Below, piece by piece: positions 16,244 to 23,642 of a stretch of DNA of 64,000 nucleotides. The position numbers were made by a program, and so were the translations under genes. This DNA comes from Thermoleophilum album. GTDB taxonomy: Bacteria; Actinomycetota; Thermoleophilia; Solirubrobacterales; Thermoleophilaceae. The notes under the pieces are model-generated. The model searched no databases. It was given only the letters and a program-made list of their open reading frames with translations, and was not told where the DNA came from. Position 1 is the first letter of the stretch; each line of letters opens with the position of its first letter. The stretch lies in contig NZ_FNWJ01000001.1 in assembly GCF_900108055.1 (NCBI RefSeq), forward strand, positions 744,001 to 808,000, read 5' to 3'.

Positions 16244-16573
16244 CTAGGAGCTGAGCGCTGGCTCGAGCTCCTGCACGATGCGGTTCTTGGGCATTGCCCC
16301 CACGATCTGGTGAACAGCCTGCCCCGCCTTGAAGAGGATGAGGGTCGGGATCGACATGACGCCGAAGCGAGCCGCCGTTTCCGGGTTCTCGTCGACGTTC
16401 AGCTTCACGATCCGCAAGTCGTCGCGCTCGGCGGCGAGCTCCTCGAGGTGCGGCGCGATCATTCGGCAGGGCCCGCACCAGGGAGCCCAGAAGTCAACCA
16501 GCACCGGCTTGTCCGACTCCACTACCTCGGCTTGGAAGGTGCTGTCGGTTACGTCCTTGATCGATCCTGCCAC
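16244..16573 (-). CDS. trxA: thioredoxin
   Basis: A 109-residue cytoplasmic disulfide reductase with the classic [10 protein letters not shown] active site, the DFW strand start, [19 protein letters not shown] with the cis-Pro loop, and a FKAGQ turn. It reduces protein disulfides using electrons from thioredoxin reductase, which is not in this window. Start is GTG behind GAGGAGAAG. The start region lies inside the last codons of the upstream glycosyltransferase (25-base overlap), so the two are probably cotranscribed. It is convergent with ileS. Confidence 0.93.
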   Translation of the reverse strand: MAGSIKDVTDSTFQAEVVESDKPVLVDFWAPWCGPCRMIAPHLEELAAERDDLRIVKLNVDENPETAARFGVMSIPTLILFKAGQAVHQIVGAMPKNRIVQELEPALSS

Positions 16574-17349
16574 CTGCTCTTCTCCTCTCGAGACGTTGCT
16601 TCAAAAAAGATAGCGTCGCGCGGGCGGGAGCCGACCGACAAGCGCAGCGCAGGCACTCGCCAGGCTGCCTCGAGCGCGATCGCGGCGTTCATCTTCGAGC
16701 TGCCGTGGCCGCGTTCGCGGAAGGTGATCGGTACCTCGCGGACCACGAAGCCGGCGCGCACCGCGCGATAGGTGAGTTCGATCTGAAACCCGTAGCCGTT
16801 GGTGCGCAGCGTGGCCGGGCCGATGGTCTCGAGAACCTGCCGCCGCATGCACTTGAAGCCGCCCGTGAGGTCGCGAACGTCGACTCCGAGCACGCGGCGC
16901 GCGTAGCTGCAGCCCGCCCTGCTAAGCGCACGGCGCAGCGGGCCCCACCGTTCGATCGCGCCACCGGCTACGTAGCGCGAGCCGAGCGTCAGGTCGGCTT
17001 CCCCGGCGAGCACCGGTGCGATCAAGCGCGGCAGGTCGTCAGGGTCGTGCGACAGATCGGCGTCCATCTGCAGCACGAGCTCCGCACCCTCGGCGAGGGC
17101 GTGCTCGAAGCCGGCCACGTACGCGGGCCCAATACCCGCCTTGCCCGAGCGGTGCAAAACACGCAGGCGCGGCTCCCTGGTCGCCAACTCTTCGGCAATG
17201 CGACCGGTTCCGTCCGGGGAGGCGTCGTCGACCACGAGCAGCGTCGGATCGACCTCACTGTGTTCGAGCGCGCGTAACGCGCGCTCCACCAGCGTGGGCA
17301 GGTTTTCCGCCTCGTTGTAGGTGGGCACTATCAGCCAGGCCGACGGCAC
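16549..17349 (-). CDS. polyprenol-phosphate mannosyl/glycosyltransferase (GT2)
   Basis: A 266-residue family 2 glycosyltransferase of the dolichol-phosphate-mannose synthase type. It transfers a sugar from a nucleotide sugar to a polyprenyl phosphate at the inner face of the membrane, for glycan or protein mannosylation. Seen: [11 protein letters not shown] at the N-terminus, [11 protein letters not shown], the [10 protein letters not shown] metal-binding motif, and TGGFKCMRR followed by [11 protein letters not shown]. No C-terminal membrane domain is present, as in the soluble bacterial Ppm1 catalytic type. The C-terminus runs over the start of trxA. Sugar specificity is inferred from the family. 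Confidence 0.85.
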   Translation of the reverse strand: MPSAWLIVPTYNEAENLPTLVERALRALEHSEVDPTLLVVDDASPDGTGRIAEELATREPRLRVLHRSGKAGIGPAYVAGFEHALAEGAELVLQMDADLSHDPDDLPRLIAPVLAGEADLTLGSRYVAGGAIERWGPLRRALSRAGCSYARRVLGVDVRDLTGGFKCMRRQVLETIGPATLRTNGYGFQIELTYRAVRAGFVVREVPITFRERGHGSSKMNAAIALEAAWRVPALRLSVGSRPRDAIFFEATSREEKSRWQDRSRT

Positions 17350-17400
17350 AGCGCCCTACAGTAGCCGGACGCGTCGCCGTCGCCGAGTAGCGCGACCCCG

Positions 17401-19167
17401 ATGCTCCGAAACGTCGACATAGCGGAAATGCTCGAGCGCCTCGCGGCGCTCTACGAGCTTGACGGGGCGGACCCTTACCGGGTGAACGCTTACCGCCAAG
17501 CGGCGGAGTCGGTGCGACACGCCACCGTTTCCGTCGCCGAACTGGCACGCCAGGGCCGCGCGACCGAGCTCGACCGCGTTGGACCGACGATCGCTCGCAA
17601 GATCCGTGACTTTGTGGAGACCGGGACGACGCCTGCGCTCGAACGCCTGCAAGCAAAGTATCCGCGTGGTCTACTCGAGGTAATGCGCGTACCGGGGCTT
17701 GGTGCCAAGCGGGCGCGCTTGCTGTGGGAGAGGCTCGGTGTCGGCTCGCTCGAGGACCTCGAACGCGCGCTTGAGACCGGGCAGCTGAGTGAGCTCCCGG
17801 GTTTCGGTGAGCGGACGGTGGCGCGTCTGCGTGCCGCGGTCGAGCGCCTGCGCGAGCGCCCGCTCGACGAACGGCCTTTGCTGTTGATCTCGCATGCCGA
17901 GGACGCCGCCCGTCGCATCGCCGAGGCGCTCGCCGCCACCGCTGGCGTACAGACAAGCCACGCCGTTGGCGGTCTGCGGCGCGGCGTCGAGGCGACCGGC
18001 GACGTCGACCTGCTGGCCGTCGCTCCCAGCTCGGCAAGCGAGCTTGCCGGTCTACTCGCAAGGAGCGGTGCAGTGGCCGAGGCGCGCCCCGGCGACCCAC
18101 GTCTCACCGGCGTGCGGTCGGATGACGTGGGGCGCGCGCTGGTCGTCACGCACGACGGCATCGAGGTGGATCTGTGGTCGGTGCAGCCGGCTGCGCATTA
18201 CGCAGCGCTGCAGTGGCTCACGGGGTCGCGCGCGCACAACGAGCGCCTTCGGCAAATCGCCCAAGAGAAGGGCGTCGAGCTGGGGCCGGCGGGCGTGCGA
18301 CGGGGCGGCAAGCCTCTGCAGGTGGCGTCGGAGGACGACGTCTACGAGCTGCTGGGGATGGCATGGGTCCCACCCGAGCTGCGCGAGGACCGGGGCGAGG
18401 TAGAGGCGGCGCAGGTGGGCTCGCTGCCTGATCTGATCACGGTCGAACAGCTGCGTGGCGACTTGCACTGCCACACCACCCTCTCGGACGGACGCGCTGA
18501 CGCGCGCACGATGGCGCTCGCCGCGCGCGAGCGCGGCTACGAGTACCTGGCGATCACCGATCACTCCGCCAGTCACGGTTTCGGCAACGCCGTCTCGCCA
18601 GCCGAGTTGGAACAACAGATCGAACGGATCGCTGCGCTCAATGCGGAGCTCGAGGGCATCCGCCTTTTGGCTGGCAGCGAGATATCGCTGCGTCCGGACG
18701 GTTCGCTCGACTATCCGGAGGAGCTGGTCGCCCGCCTGGATTGGGTGATCGCCAGCGTGCACACCTCTTTCGCTCTGTCGGAGCGCGAAATGACGGCGCG
18801 GATCGCGGCCGCAATGGAGAACCCCCTAGTGGACGCGATCGGGCATCCGACTGGTCGTCTGATCGGTCGCAGGGACCCGTATGCGGTCGACGTTGAGCGG
18901 CTGATCGAGGTTGCCGCGGCGACCGGCACGATGCTGGAGATCAACAGCAACCCGGACCGCCGCGATCTCTCCGAGGTCTGGGCGCGCTTGGCTGCCGAAG
19001 CGGGCGTGATGCTCGTGATCAACTCTGATGCGCACTCGGTCGAGGGACTTGACGTCGTGCGCTACGGCGTGGCAACCGCGCGCCGCGCGTGGCTGGCGCC
19101 CCGCTCGATCGCGAACACGCTGAGCTGGGACCAGCTCGCGCGTCGACGCAAGCGCGTGCGGGCGTGA
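17401..19167 (+). CDS. polX: PolX-type DNA polymerase/3'-5' exonuclease
   Basis: A 588-residue two-domain repair enzyme. The N-terminal family X polymerase has helix-hairpin-helix elements (VPGLGAKRARLL, LPGFGERTVARL) and the nucleotidyltransferase motif ATGDVDLLAV near residue 200, with the third acidic residue in IEVDLWSV. The C-terminal PHP phosphoesterase begins about residue 354 with GDLHCHTTLSDG and continues with ITDHS, SEI, SVHT, HPTGR and NSDAHS metal-binding segments. Bacterial PolX acts in base-excision and gap repair. Start is ATG 17401, divergent from the glycosyltransferase with only about 50 bases between. The 3' end overlaps the convergent membrane gene by about 105 bases. Confidence 0.93.
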   Translation: MLRNVDIAEMLERLAALYELDGADPYRVNAYRQAAESVRHATVSVAELARQGRATELDRVGPTIARKIRDFVETGTTPALERLQAKYPRGLLEVMRVPGLGAKRARLLWERLGVGSLEDLERALETGQLSELPGFGERTVARLRAAVERLRERPLDERPLLLISHAEDAARRIAEALAATAGVQTSHAVGGLRRGVEATGDVDLLAVAPSSASELAGLLARSGAVAEARPGDPRLTGVRSDDVGRALVVTHDGIEVDLWSVQPAAHYAALQWLTGSRAHNERLRQIAQEKGVELGPAGVRRGGKPLQVASEDDVYELLGMAWVPPELREDRGEVEAAQVGSLPDLITVEQLRGDLHCHTTLSDGRADARTMALAARERGYEYLAITDHSASHGFGNAVSPAELEQQIERIAALNAELEGIRLLAGSEISLRPDGSLDYPEELVARLDWVIASVHTSFALSEREMTARIAAAMENPLVDAIGHPTGRLIGRRDPYAVDVERLIEVAAATGTMLEINSNPDRRDLSEVWARLAAEAGVMLVINSDAHSVEGLDVVRYGVATARRAWLAPRSIANTLSWDQLARRRKRVRA

Positions 19168-19706
19168 GGGGGTCGCCCGGCGGGCGAGTGCTCGGCCCCT
19201 TGCGGCTCGATCTTGCGCAGTCCCGGCAAGCGGAGTAGGCGAGGCGGCTTGAAGGGCGAGCCGCGCTCCAGCCAAAACTCCACGCCGTCACGCTCCTCGA
19301 TCGCTTGCACGGCCCGTGCTTGGTGGCGCCAGCGCAGGGCCGCGAACAGCGCGTAGCCGGCCGCAACCGCCGGGACCTGGGGGAACCAGACGCCAGCGAC
19401 CGTCGCCCCTAGCGAGATCAAAGCCAGCGGCCAGTGCCGGTTCAGCAAGATCGTTCCGGGCTCGAGCTCGGGGAGCGTCGTCGTCGTGCGCGCTCCAGCG
19501 AGCAGTCGCGTGATCCCAGCGGTCGGGCGCTGGCGTGCGCCGAGGATCGTCCCGAGGACCGCTGCCAGTACGAGCCAGGCGAGGGCGAGCGCCGCCAGCA
19601 AGTCGTCGTCGCGGCGCGAGATCGCCAACATCGCGCCCACCGCGAGTGCCGTAGCGGCCGCGGCGAGCAACAGCACCGAGGCCCTCAGGAAGTCGCGAAA
19701 GCGCAC
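19062..19706 (-). CDS. membrane protein of unknown function
   Basis: A 214-residue protein starting at GTG 19704-19706, behind GGAGGG located inside the end of otsB, so the two are coupled. It has two N-terminal membrane segments (about residues 7-29 and 39-58) and a second pair (about 93-125) after a soluble loop, followed by a basic Arg-rich C-terminal tail. No family recognised. The last third overlaps the convergent polX gene by about 105 bases, which is long; the true protein may be functional only up to the membrane pair and its following loop. Confidence 0.58.
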   Translation of the reverse strand: MRFRDFLRASVLLLAAAATALAVGAMLAISRRDDDLLAALALAWLVLAAVLGTILGARQRPTAGITRLLAGARTTTTLPELEPGTILLNRHWPLALISLGATVAGVWFPQVPAVAAGYALFAALRWRHQARAVQAIEERDGVEFWLERGSPFKPPRLLRLPGLRKIEPQGAEHSPAGRPPHARTRLRRRASWSQLSVFAIERGASHARRAVATP

Positions 19707-19707
19707 G

Positions 19708-20517
19708 TCATCCCTCCGCCAGTCGGCGGAGCAGCGAGGCGAAGCCGCCGATTCCCTCGACGACGACGTCGGCGAAGCGATAGAGGTCGGGCGGGGCTTC
19801 GTCGGAGCGCACCGCTACCCGCACGACCTGTTCCAAGTGTCCGTCGGCACGCAGCCGCTCGAGCTCGGCGAAGGCGTCGACATCGGTCGCGTCGTCGCCG
19901 CCGAACAGAGCCCTACTGAAGCCAAACCGCGTGACCAGCTGACGAACTGCGCGATGTTTGCCGATCTCGATCGGTGGTCGACACTCGAGGACCTTGCGAC
20001 CGCGGTGAACGGCGAGTCCGGCGGCGGTCGCGCGGCGCTCGATCTCCTCGATCATCGCTAGTGCACGCCGCTCGTCGCGCGCACCGCGCCAATGGAAGGC
20101 GACGATCGGCCCCTTGTCCTCGCGGCGGATCTGCGCGAGCCTGAGCTCGCGCGCCGGCAGCGAGTCCGCGAAGCGGTGCACACGCCCTTCCCACGATCTG
20201 AACTCGGCAGCGACCTCCGGCTCGCGCGCCCCGGGCAAAAGCAGCTCGGCACCGTGCGAACCGGCGTAGGCAATCGCGCCGACACCGACCAGCCGCCGGG
20301 CTTCGCTCGCGCGGCGCCCGGAGATGCAGGCGACGAGACGGTAGCGGCGGGCTAGCCGTGCGAGCAGGCGTGCGATCTCTTCGCTGACGTGCGCTTCTTC
20401 CGGGCGCTCCACGATCGGGGCAAGCGTGCCATCGATGTCGCAGAGCACGGCGGAGCGGCCGGGCTCCGCCAGGAGCGGCTCGAGGGCTGCCTGCGCCTCC
20501 GGGGGAGCGAGCGCCAC
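19708..20517 (-). CDS. otsB: trehalose-6-phosphate phosphatase
   Basis: A 269-residue HAD-superfamily phosphatase that converts trehalose-6-phosphate to trehalose, a compatible solute. HAD motif I is LCDIDGTLAPI, motif II lies in CISGRRASEA, and the metal motif is FGGDDATDVDAF. The substrate cap includes GSHGAELL and the HRGRKVLECRPP segment typical of OtsB. No otsA (trehalose-6-phosphate synthase) is in the window, so the substrate could come from a distant gene. The gene precedes a membrane protein one base later on the same strand. Confidence 0.88.
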   Translation of the reverse strand: MALAPPEAQAALEPLLAEPGRSAVLCDIDGTLAPIVERPEEAHVSEEIARLLARLARRYRLVACISGRRASEARRLVGVGAIAYAGSHGAELLLPGAREPEVAAEFRSWEGRVHRFADSLPARELRLAQIRREDKGPIVAFHWRGARDERRALAMIEEIERRATAAGLAVHRGRKVLECRPPIEIGKHRAVRQLVTRFGFSRALFGGDDATDVDAFAELERLRADGHLEQVVRVAVRSDEAPPDLYRFADVVVEGIGGFASLLRRLAEG

Positions 20518-20538
20518 TCTCCTTAGTATGCAGAGCTG

Positions 20539-20898
20539 ATGAGCGCCCGTCTGGCCCGACTCGCCGTGATCGGCACCGCGGGCGGAGCGTTCAGTGGCCT
20601 CTTCGGAATTGGTGGCGGCACGGTGATCGTGCCGCTGCTGATCGTGTGGCTCGGCTACGGCGAACGCCTAGCGACCGGCACTTCACTGTGTGCGATTGCG
20701 GTGATCGGTGCGCTCGCAGCCGCCGCGCATGCCCTCCACGGCAACGTCGACGTGGCGGCGGCGGCCGTGATCGGAGCGCCAGCGCTGGCCGGTGTGGTCG
20801 CCGGAGTCGCCCTCCAGCAACGCCTCTCCGAACGAGCGGTTGCCGGGATCTTCAGCGTCGTACTGGTGCTATCGGCGATCAAACTCGCGTTCTTCTGA
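20539..20898 (+). CDS. half-size TauE/SafE-family transporter protein (first)
   Basis: A 119-residue hydrophobic protein with four to five membrane segments and the family signature GLFGIGGGTVIVPLL. TauE/SafE proteins export sulfite or sulfonates and are normally about 250 residues with two such repeats; this one contains only one repeat. A second half-size gene follows 27 bases later, so the two probably form one heteromeric transporter. The transported anion cannot be told from sequence. Confidence 0.78.
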   Translation: MSARLARLAVIGTAGGAFSGLFGIGGGTVIVPLLIVWLGYGERLATGTSLCAIAVIGALAAAAHALHGNVDVAAAAVIGAPALAGVVAGVALQQRLSERAVAGIFSVVLVLSAIKLAFF

Positions 20899-20925
20899 AG
20901 CGGTGAAGGGTTCCCGCGGACTTCG

Positions 20926-21342
20926 ATGAGTGTGGGCGACGTCGTCGGGCTCGTCGTCGTCGGCTTGGCGGCAGGTGTGGCGAGCGGTCTGCTCGGGGTC
21001 GGCGGGGGGGTGCTGTTCGTACCGGGGCTCGTGACGTTCCTCGGGATGTCCCAGGTAGAGGCGGAAGCGACCTCGCTCTTGGCAGTCGCGTTCGTCGCTG
21101 TCGTTGGTGCGTGGCGGCAGCACGGCTACGGCAACGTGCGTCTCCGCGACGGTTTGCTTGTGGGAGCAATGTCGCCGGTCGGCGTGGTGGTGGGAACCGA
21201 GCTGGCGAACGCCCTACCCGACCGCGCGCTTGCGGTTAGCTTCGCCGGTATCCAGCTGTTTTTCGCCTGGCGTCTGGCCAGGCGAGCTCTCAAGCCGCCG
21301 GCCGCAGCAGCGCCGAGTGCACCGCAGCGTCCAGCTGATTGA
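20926..21342 (+). CDS. half-size TauE/SafE-family transporter protein (second)
   Basis: A 138-residue partner of the preceding gene, with the equivalent signature GLLGVGGGVLFVPGL and four membrane segments, then a Pro/Ala-rich cytoplasmic tail. It too is half of a normal TauE/SafE protein. Each half carries the glycine-rich motif of one repeat, so the pair resembles a split two-repeat transporter rather than a truncated one. The tail overlaps the 3' end of the convergent HD-domain gene by about 50 bases. Confidence 0.78.
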   Translation: MSVGDVVGLVVVGLAAGVASGLLGVGGGVLFVPGLVTFLGMSQVEAEATSLLAVAFVAVVGAWRQHGYGNVRLRDGLLVGAMSPVGVVVGTELANALPDRALAVSFAGIQLFFAWRLARRALKPPAAAAPSAPQRPAD

Positions 21343-22219
21343 GGCGGTGCAAAGCCGCCGCTTCGGCTGAGCGAAAGCGTCTGCCCGGGACGAGCTCCGG
21401 CCCGTGGTGGGTGAGCAGGCAGTGGATCAGCGCGTCGAGGCGAGCGTCGTCGAGTGCGGGAAGCGCCCGAGCGCGGTCCTCCACGAGCCGTTGTCCGAGC
21501 GCGAGATGGCCGATTAGCTCGCCTTCCCGAGTCAGCGTGATTTCCCCACCGAGCTGGAACTCACGAGTTTTTCCGACGTCGTGAAGCAGCGCCGCCGCCA
21601 GCAGTAGCGAGCGGTCGAGGCGGGGGTGCACCTGGCAGAGCTCGTGAGCGAGGGTCGCCACCGCAACCGTGTGCTCGAGCAGGCCGCCGACGTAAGCGTG
21701 ATGCCCATCGCGCGTGCACGGTGCCTCGCGAAACTGCTCCCGGAACTCGTCGTCGTCGACGAACGCACGCACCAGCGCGGCGAGGGGAGGGTCGGTGATC
21801 TCGCGCGCCAGGTACTCGAAGAAGCCGTCGAGCTCGCCGAGATCGCGCCGCGTGTGGGGAAGTACACGGGCCAGCTCCACTGCCTCAGGCTCGACCCGGT
21901 GAATCGATTGCAGCTCGGCGACGAGCTCGCCGCGGAAAAGCGTGACTTGGCCCTCGACCTGCACGAGATCGCCGCGCTCGAAGTTCGCTGCCAACGAGGC
22001 GGCGTCGCGGAAGGCCCGAGCGGTGATCCGGCCGCTGCGGTCGGCGAGCTCGACCGCCAAATACGGCCTACCGTTGCGCGCCACCAACAGGTCCTTGCGC
22101 GTGCACGCGTAGACGCCCGATAGCGGGGTTCCCGCTGTCAGCGCTGCCAGCGGCGGTCCTCCCGCCCCGTTGTCGTCGAGCGCTGTGGCTTTCTCCCCCA
22201 CGATGCGAATGCTGCGCAC
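21290..22219 (-). CDS. YhaM-like 3'-5' exoribonuclease (OB-fold plus HD domain)
   Basis: About 309 residues from the GTG at 22219; the frame stays open for another 190 Arg-rich residues upstream, but these lack homology. An OB-fold nucleic-acid-binding region (residues about 35-110, YLAVELADRSGRITARAF) precedes an HD phosphohydrolase domain: HHAYVGGLLEHT, LLAAALLHDVGKTREF, and LLTHHG. This is the architecture of YhaM, which trims RNA or single-stranded DNA from the 3' end. A paralogue with the same layout lies at 60797-61894. The start is uncertain because no good ribosome-binding site is visible. Confidence 0.75.
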   Translation of the reverse strand: MRSIRIVGEKATALDDNGAGGPPLAALTAGTPLSGVYACTRKDLLVARNGRPYLAVELADRSGRITARAFRDAASLAANFERGDLVQVEGQVTLFRGELVAELQSIHRVEPEAVELARVLPHTRRDLGELDGFFEYLAREITDPPLAALVRAFVDDDEFREQFREAPCTRDGHHAYVGGLLEHTVAVATLAHELCQVHPRLDRSLLLAAALLHDVGKTREFQLGGEITLTREGELIGHLALGQRLVEDRARALPALDDARLDALIHCLLTHHGPELVPGRRFRSAEAAALHRLNQLDAAVHSALLRPAA

Positions 22220-22336
22220 GGGGGCGGACGGAGTCGAAGGATCGTGTCGAGCCCGGCGGGCCGCGGGGATCGCCAGCGCGCGGCGGGCGGTGCTGGGCTC
22301 AAGGCGGGGGCCGCTCGCGCCGATCACCCTCGGCGC

Positions 22337-22627
22337 ATGACTCTCTCGCCTCGTGATACGCAGCCCCCTGATCGTTTGACGTTGTGGCCGGTCGGGGACG
22401 GGCGGTTCGGACTCGATGTGTGGTGGACCGGTCGCCACGGTCTTGCCAGTGCCGAGCAGTTGCGTTCGGCGCTCGACGCTTCGGGGTTGAACTCGCGCAT
22501 CATCCAGTCGATCGACGGGCGCTCGTGGGCTCTGCGGGTCGGCCCGATCGACGAGCGTGAGACCGCTCGCGTGGTCTCCCACTTTCTCGCCGTCGCGACG
22601 GCGGGCGTGCCGCCACCACCCGTGTAG
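22337..22627 (+). CDS. small conserved-looking protein, unknown function
   Basis: A 96-residue soluble protein starting at ATG 22337; an in-frame GTG at 22244 would add an Arg-rich stretch that looks non-coding. The body (LTLWPVGDGRFGLDVWW through GRSWALRVGPID) reads as a compact alpha/beta domain of about 75 residues and ends in a Pro-rich tail. No family recognised. It is divergent from the YhaM-like gene and precedes the PAC2 gene by 68 bases. Codon use matches its neighbours. Confidence 0.5.
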   Translation: MTLSPRDTQPPDRLTLWPVGDGRFGLDVWWTGRHGLASAEQLRSALDASGLNSRIIQSIDGRSWALRVGPIDERETARVVSHFLAVATAGVPPPPV

Positions 22628-22695
22628 GGGTATTCGACGCCGCGGCGGCGGGCACGATCTGCGCCCCGGGCAGCTCCGTCGGCTACCGTGAAATC

Positions 22696-23592
22696 GTGAG
22701 TTCGCCGCTGATCGTTGACGAACTACCGCTCGCCCGACGACCCGTACTGGTCTGCGCGTTCGAGGGTTGGAACGACGCCGGCGATGCCGCATCGTGCGCG
22801 GTCGATTTCATCCATCGGCGTCTCGGCGCGCGGGAGTTCGCGCACATCGACCCGGAAGAGTTCTACGACTTCACGGCCGTCCGTCCGACTGTCTCGTTGA
22901 CCGCCGACGGTAAGCGCGAGCTGACTTGGCCGCGCAACGTTTTCTCGTTCGCCGAGGTGCCGGGGGCGGATGGCGATCTAATCGTTCTGCGCGGCGTCGA
23001 GCCTTCGCTGCGCTGGCGCACCTATACACGACTCGTGCTCGACCTAGCCGAGCGTTTGAACGTGCGGCTGGTGGTTTCGCTCGGTTCGCTGCTCGCCGAT
23101 GTTCCACACACGCGCCCGGTGACGATCACCGGGTTCGCGTCCGACCCGAGTGTGCTGGACCGGCTCGGGGTCTCGCGTTCGAGCTACGAGGGTCCCACCG
23201 GGATCGTCGGTGTTCTTCACCACGCCTGCGCGCAGGCAGGCCTCGCGGCGATCAGCCTCTGGGCGTCTGCGCCCCACTATGTCGCCGCGACGCCGAACAC
23301 CAAGGTCGCGTTGGCGCTAGTCAGGGCGTTCGAAGGTGCCGCGAAGGTCGTCGTCGAGGCCTCGGAGCTCGAGCAAGCGGCGGAGGAGTACGAGCGACGC
23401 GTCACGGCGGCCGTCCAACAGGATCCTGAGGCGCGTGCCTTCGTCGAGCGCCTGGAGTCGGCGGCGGACGATGACGAGGAACTCGCCGGCCCCCGCCGGA
23501 TCCCCTCTGGCGACACCATCGCGCGCGACTTCCAACGCTTCTTGCGCCAGCGCGGCAGCGGCCGCAAGCCGGGCGACGACGAGCAGGGCTGA
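22696..23592 (+). CDS. PAC2-family protein (proteasome assembly chaperone-like)
   Basis: A 298-residue protein of the PAC2 family, whose archaeal and eukaryotic relatives help assemble proteasomes; the actinobacterial role is not established. Seen: VCAFEGWNDAGDAAS at the N-terminus, a central IVLRGVEPSLRW, VVSLGSLLADVPHTRP, and GPTGIVGVLHHACAQAGL with SLWASAPHYV, which together define the domain. The C-terminal 60 residues are acidic and probably helical. Start is GTG or nearby codon at 22696. The window also contains a PafBC regulator whose mycobacterial relatives are linked to the proteasome locus, but they are far apart and no proteasome subunit is present here. Confidence 0.8.
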   Translation: MSSPLIVDELPLARRPVLVCAFEGWNDAGDAASCAVDFIHRRLGAREFAHIDPEEFYDFTAVRPTVSLTADGKRELTWPRNVFSFAEVPGADGDLIVLRGVEPSLRWRTYTRLVLDLAERLNVRLVVSLGSLLADVPHTRPVTITGFASDPSVLDRLGVSRSSYEGPTGIVGVLHHACAQAGLAAISLWASAPHYVAATPNTKVALALVRAFEGAAKVVVEASELEQAAEEYERRVTAAVQQDPEARAFVERLESAADDDEELAGPRRIPSGDTIARDFQRFLRQRGSGRKPGDDEQG

Positions 23593-23642
23593 CGCTCCGC
23601 GCGGCTGCTCGTTCGGTGGCCCGCGTCGCTACCCGCGCCGGC

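Noticed and set aside
22220-22792. N-terminal extension of the YhaM-like gene
   Set aside because: The added 190 residues are Arg/Pro-rich, antisense to other genes and lack homology; a GTG at 22219 fits the domain start.
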